Positions 62,740-64,000 of a stretch of 64,000 nt of DNA are shown here, piece by piece. The DNA is from Stromatinia cepivora. Its lineage: Eukaryota > Ascomycota > Leotiomycetes > Helotiales > Sclerotiniaceae. Position numbers and translations under genes: made by a program. Below the pieces are notes generated by a model, which was not told where the DNA came from, did not search any database, and saw nothing but the letters and a program-made list of their open reading frames with translations. Position 1 is the first letter of the stretch, and each line of letters opens with the position of its first letter. The stretch is taken from assembly GCA_014898415.1 (NCBI GenBank), contig RCTD01000011.1, positions 682,001 to 746,000 on the forward strand. The letters are read 5' to 3'.

Positions 62740-63296
62740 TTTGTTGAAAGAATGAAAGTTATGGTGAATACCTCCACCTAATCTAATCGCTTGAAGTTCG
62801 ACAAACTGGAGTATATTTACGATTTCAATCTCATTTGAATCATTTTCTGACTTCGTTCTAATTATGGATATATTGTCACGCAATTATTAAATCCTTGGAT
62901 TGCCAATCGCCATCGAAACCGAGGTTTAAGATCTAGCCAATCTTTGTTTTTGGTATGCACATGATCGTCCCTATCCCTATCATGGTGGGTGTTGTATGAA
63001 TATGCGGAGATTATGGTGTGACAGATACTAAAGAGTTCTAATTTGTGGGTCTTCCCGTGATGTCCAAACACGGCAGTTAAGAATTAGACAAGACACTTAT
63101 CTCGTTCAACTCACATCGCTGCCATCTTCTTCAAATGATTTGATCGAAGAGTATTTGTCAATTTTGATTGGCTATCCGGCTAGGATATATATACCTTCAG
63201 GGGAGAGGGAAATATCGCCGCGAAAACAGTTGACAGTATATCCATCAAAAATGGAGTTACACAACGAGTAACTCGTCAATTTACCTTCACATTTGC
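62740..63296. promoter_or_regulatory. Upstream region of the reductase gene
   Basis: It presumably includes the promoter and 5' UTR. The open frame continues to 62883. Nothing else is recognised. Confidence 0.35.
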
Positions 63297-63396
63297 CTCT
63301 TGCCACTTCCCTCTTGCCATTTCCCTCTTGCCATTTCCCTCTTGCCATTTCCCTCTTGCCATTTCCCTCTTGCCATTTCCCTCTTGCCATTTCCCT
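63297..63396. repeat. 14-bp tandem repeat (about 7 copies)
   Basis: The unit is CTCTTGCCATTTCC. The first copy has CACTTCC. Copies are otherwise near-identical, so the array is young or homogenised. Confidence 0.9.
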
Positions 63397-64000
63397 TCCG
63401 AGTTCGACGAAGTTTACTATCAAAATCCGTCGTCACCGAAGCTGTCAAACCAACAATTGATAGATCGGCAGTCGCAGCAAGGTCTTTTTCAATTCCCTCC
63501 AGCTAGGAAACGAAAATCTTCTTGCGATGCCAAGTTTTCGATGAATCTTGGGTACCAAAACACAGGCATTTATTTTTGATGCTACGCGACAGCTACTCTA
63601 TGCCATCATGAAACCATGAGACAGTAGATGCAGCACAGGCGCATTCAATGCATTATCTTCTTGAAACAAAACACGCTCGACCTAATGCCATCAAATTGCA
63701 AAGAATAGGGATCCCAATTGAGGATAGACATCTGCCTCAAATAGCCGTCTCATTTTTCCTGTTTCTCTTTCTCGGTCCAACGCCACAGCACCCTCCGCGA
63801 AAAGCCCAAGCCCACTCATCTTCCTTTCTTCTCCCGGTTATTCTCCATTCGTGTGGTATGATAAATGACCGGCTTTACAACGATATCTACATATACAAGT
63901 GTCCTTTCCGTTGAGATTAAGACACATGTATTGTACATGCGATTAGGCCAATTGGTTGCATTCATTCAATAATACTGTTTTTCCCCTCGAGACTCTAATT
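63397..64000. other. Right-end region, no supported gene
   Basis: The plus-strand frame that runs through the 14-bp array to 63579 has a protein-like end (LSNQQLIDRQSQQGLFQFPP, then RKRKSSCD), but no start outside the array and no recognised domain. An 88-codon frame at 63648-63914 is not convincing. A gene may continue beyond the edge. Confidence 0.35.

Overview
The window looks like nuclear DNA of a filamentous ascomycete (Pezizomycotina, possibly Leotiomycetes; the class is inference). Introns are 46-79 bp with GTANGT/GTGAGT donors, CTAAC-like branch points and TAG/CAG acceptors. There is an expansin-like secreted protein, a PTH11/rhodopsin-domain remnant and an AusD-type methyltransferase remnant. 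The repeats are saturated with C-to-T and G-to-A changes, as expected from repeat-induced point mutation (RIP). Two very AT-rich blocks made of retrotransposons alternate with two GC-normal gene blocks.

Block 1 (1-31020) is a stack of nested LTR elements, resolved here by matching terminal repeats and target-site duplications (TSDs). A Ty3/gypsy element (4137-31020, minus) was split by a repeat-rich non-autonomous LTR element E1 (7786-29694, 191-bp LTRs, TSD AGGTT). E1 was split by a second Ty3-type element E2 (8302-27473, 291-bp LTRs, TSD CTACA). E2 was hit by a further Ty3/gypsy element A (11660-18727, 282-bp LTRs, TSD TTTAT) and by a Ty1/copia element (20854-26646, 166-bp LTRs, TSD AATAA). 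The copia element carries a nested 309-bp solo LTR (24978-25286, TSD TATAA). A second solo LTR of the same family lies at 484-792 (TSD GATAA) in another decayed retroelement, E4, that runs off the left edge.

Gene block 1 (31021-49717) holds a two-exon C2-domain protein (minus), a small unknown protein (35678, plus), a decayed PTH11/rhodopsin-like gene, a methyltransferase gene broken by a 386-bp AT-rich insert with 8-bp TSDs, two intron-containing tRNA or tRNA-like genes, an acidic repeat protein, a Harbinger-type MITE, a fold-back element and an expansin-like gene.

Block 2 (49718-58353) is a single Ty3/gypsy element of the same family as A (TSD AGATA). Inside it sits a 1,588-bp LTR element (53043-54630, 150-bp LTRs, TSD GATAA) that encodes only Gag. 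This is the best candidate for something little described. Gene block 2 (58354-64000) carries an SfnG-like flavin monooxygenase gene with a one-base frameshift and an apparently intact four-exon zinc-free medium-chain reductase. Both are on the minus strand and may once have worked together (inference only).

No search or alignment program was run. All coordinates come from reading the sequence by eye, and family names rest on remembered family motifs.
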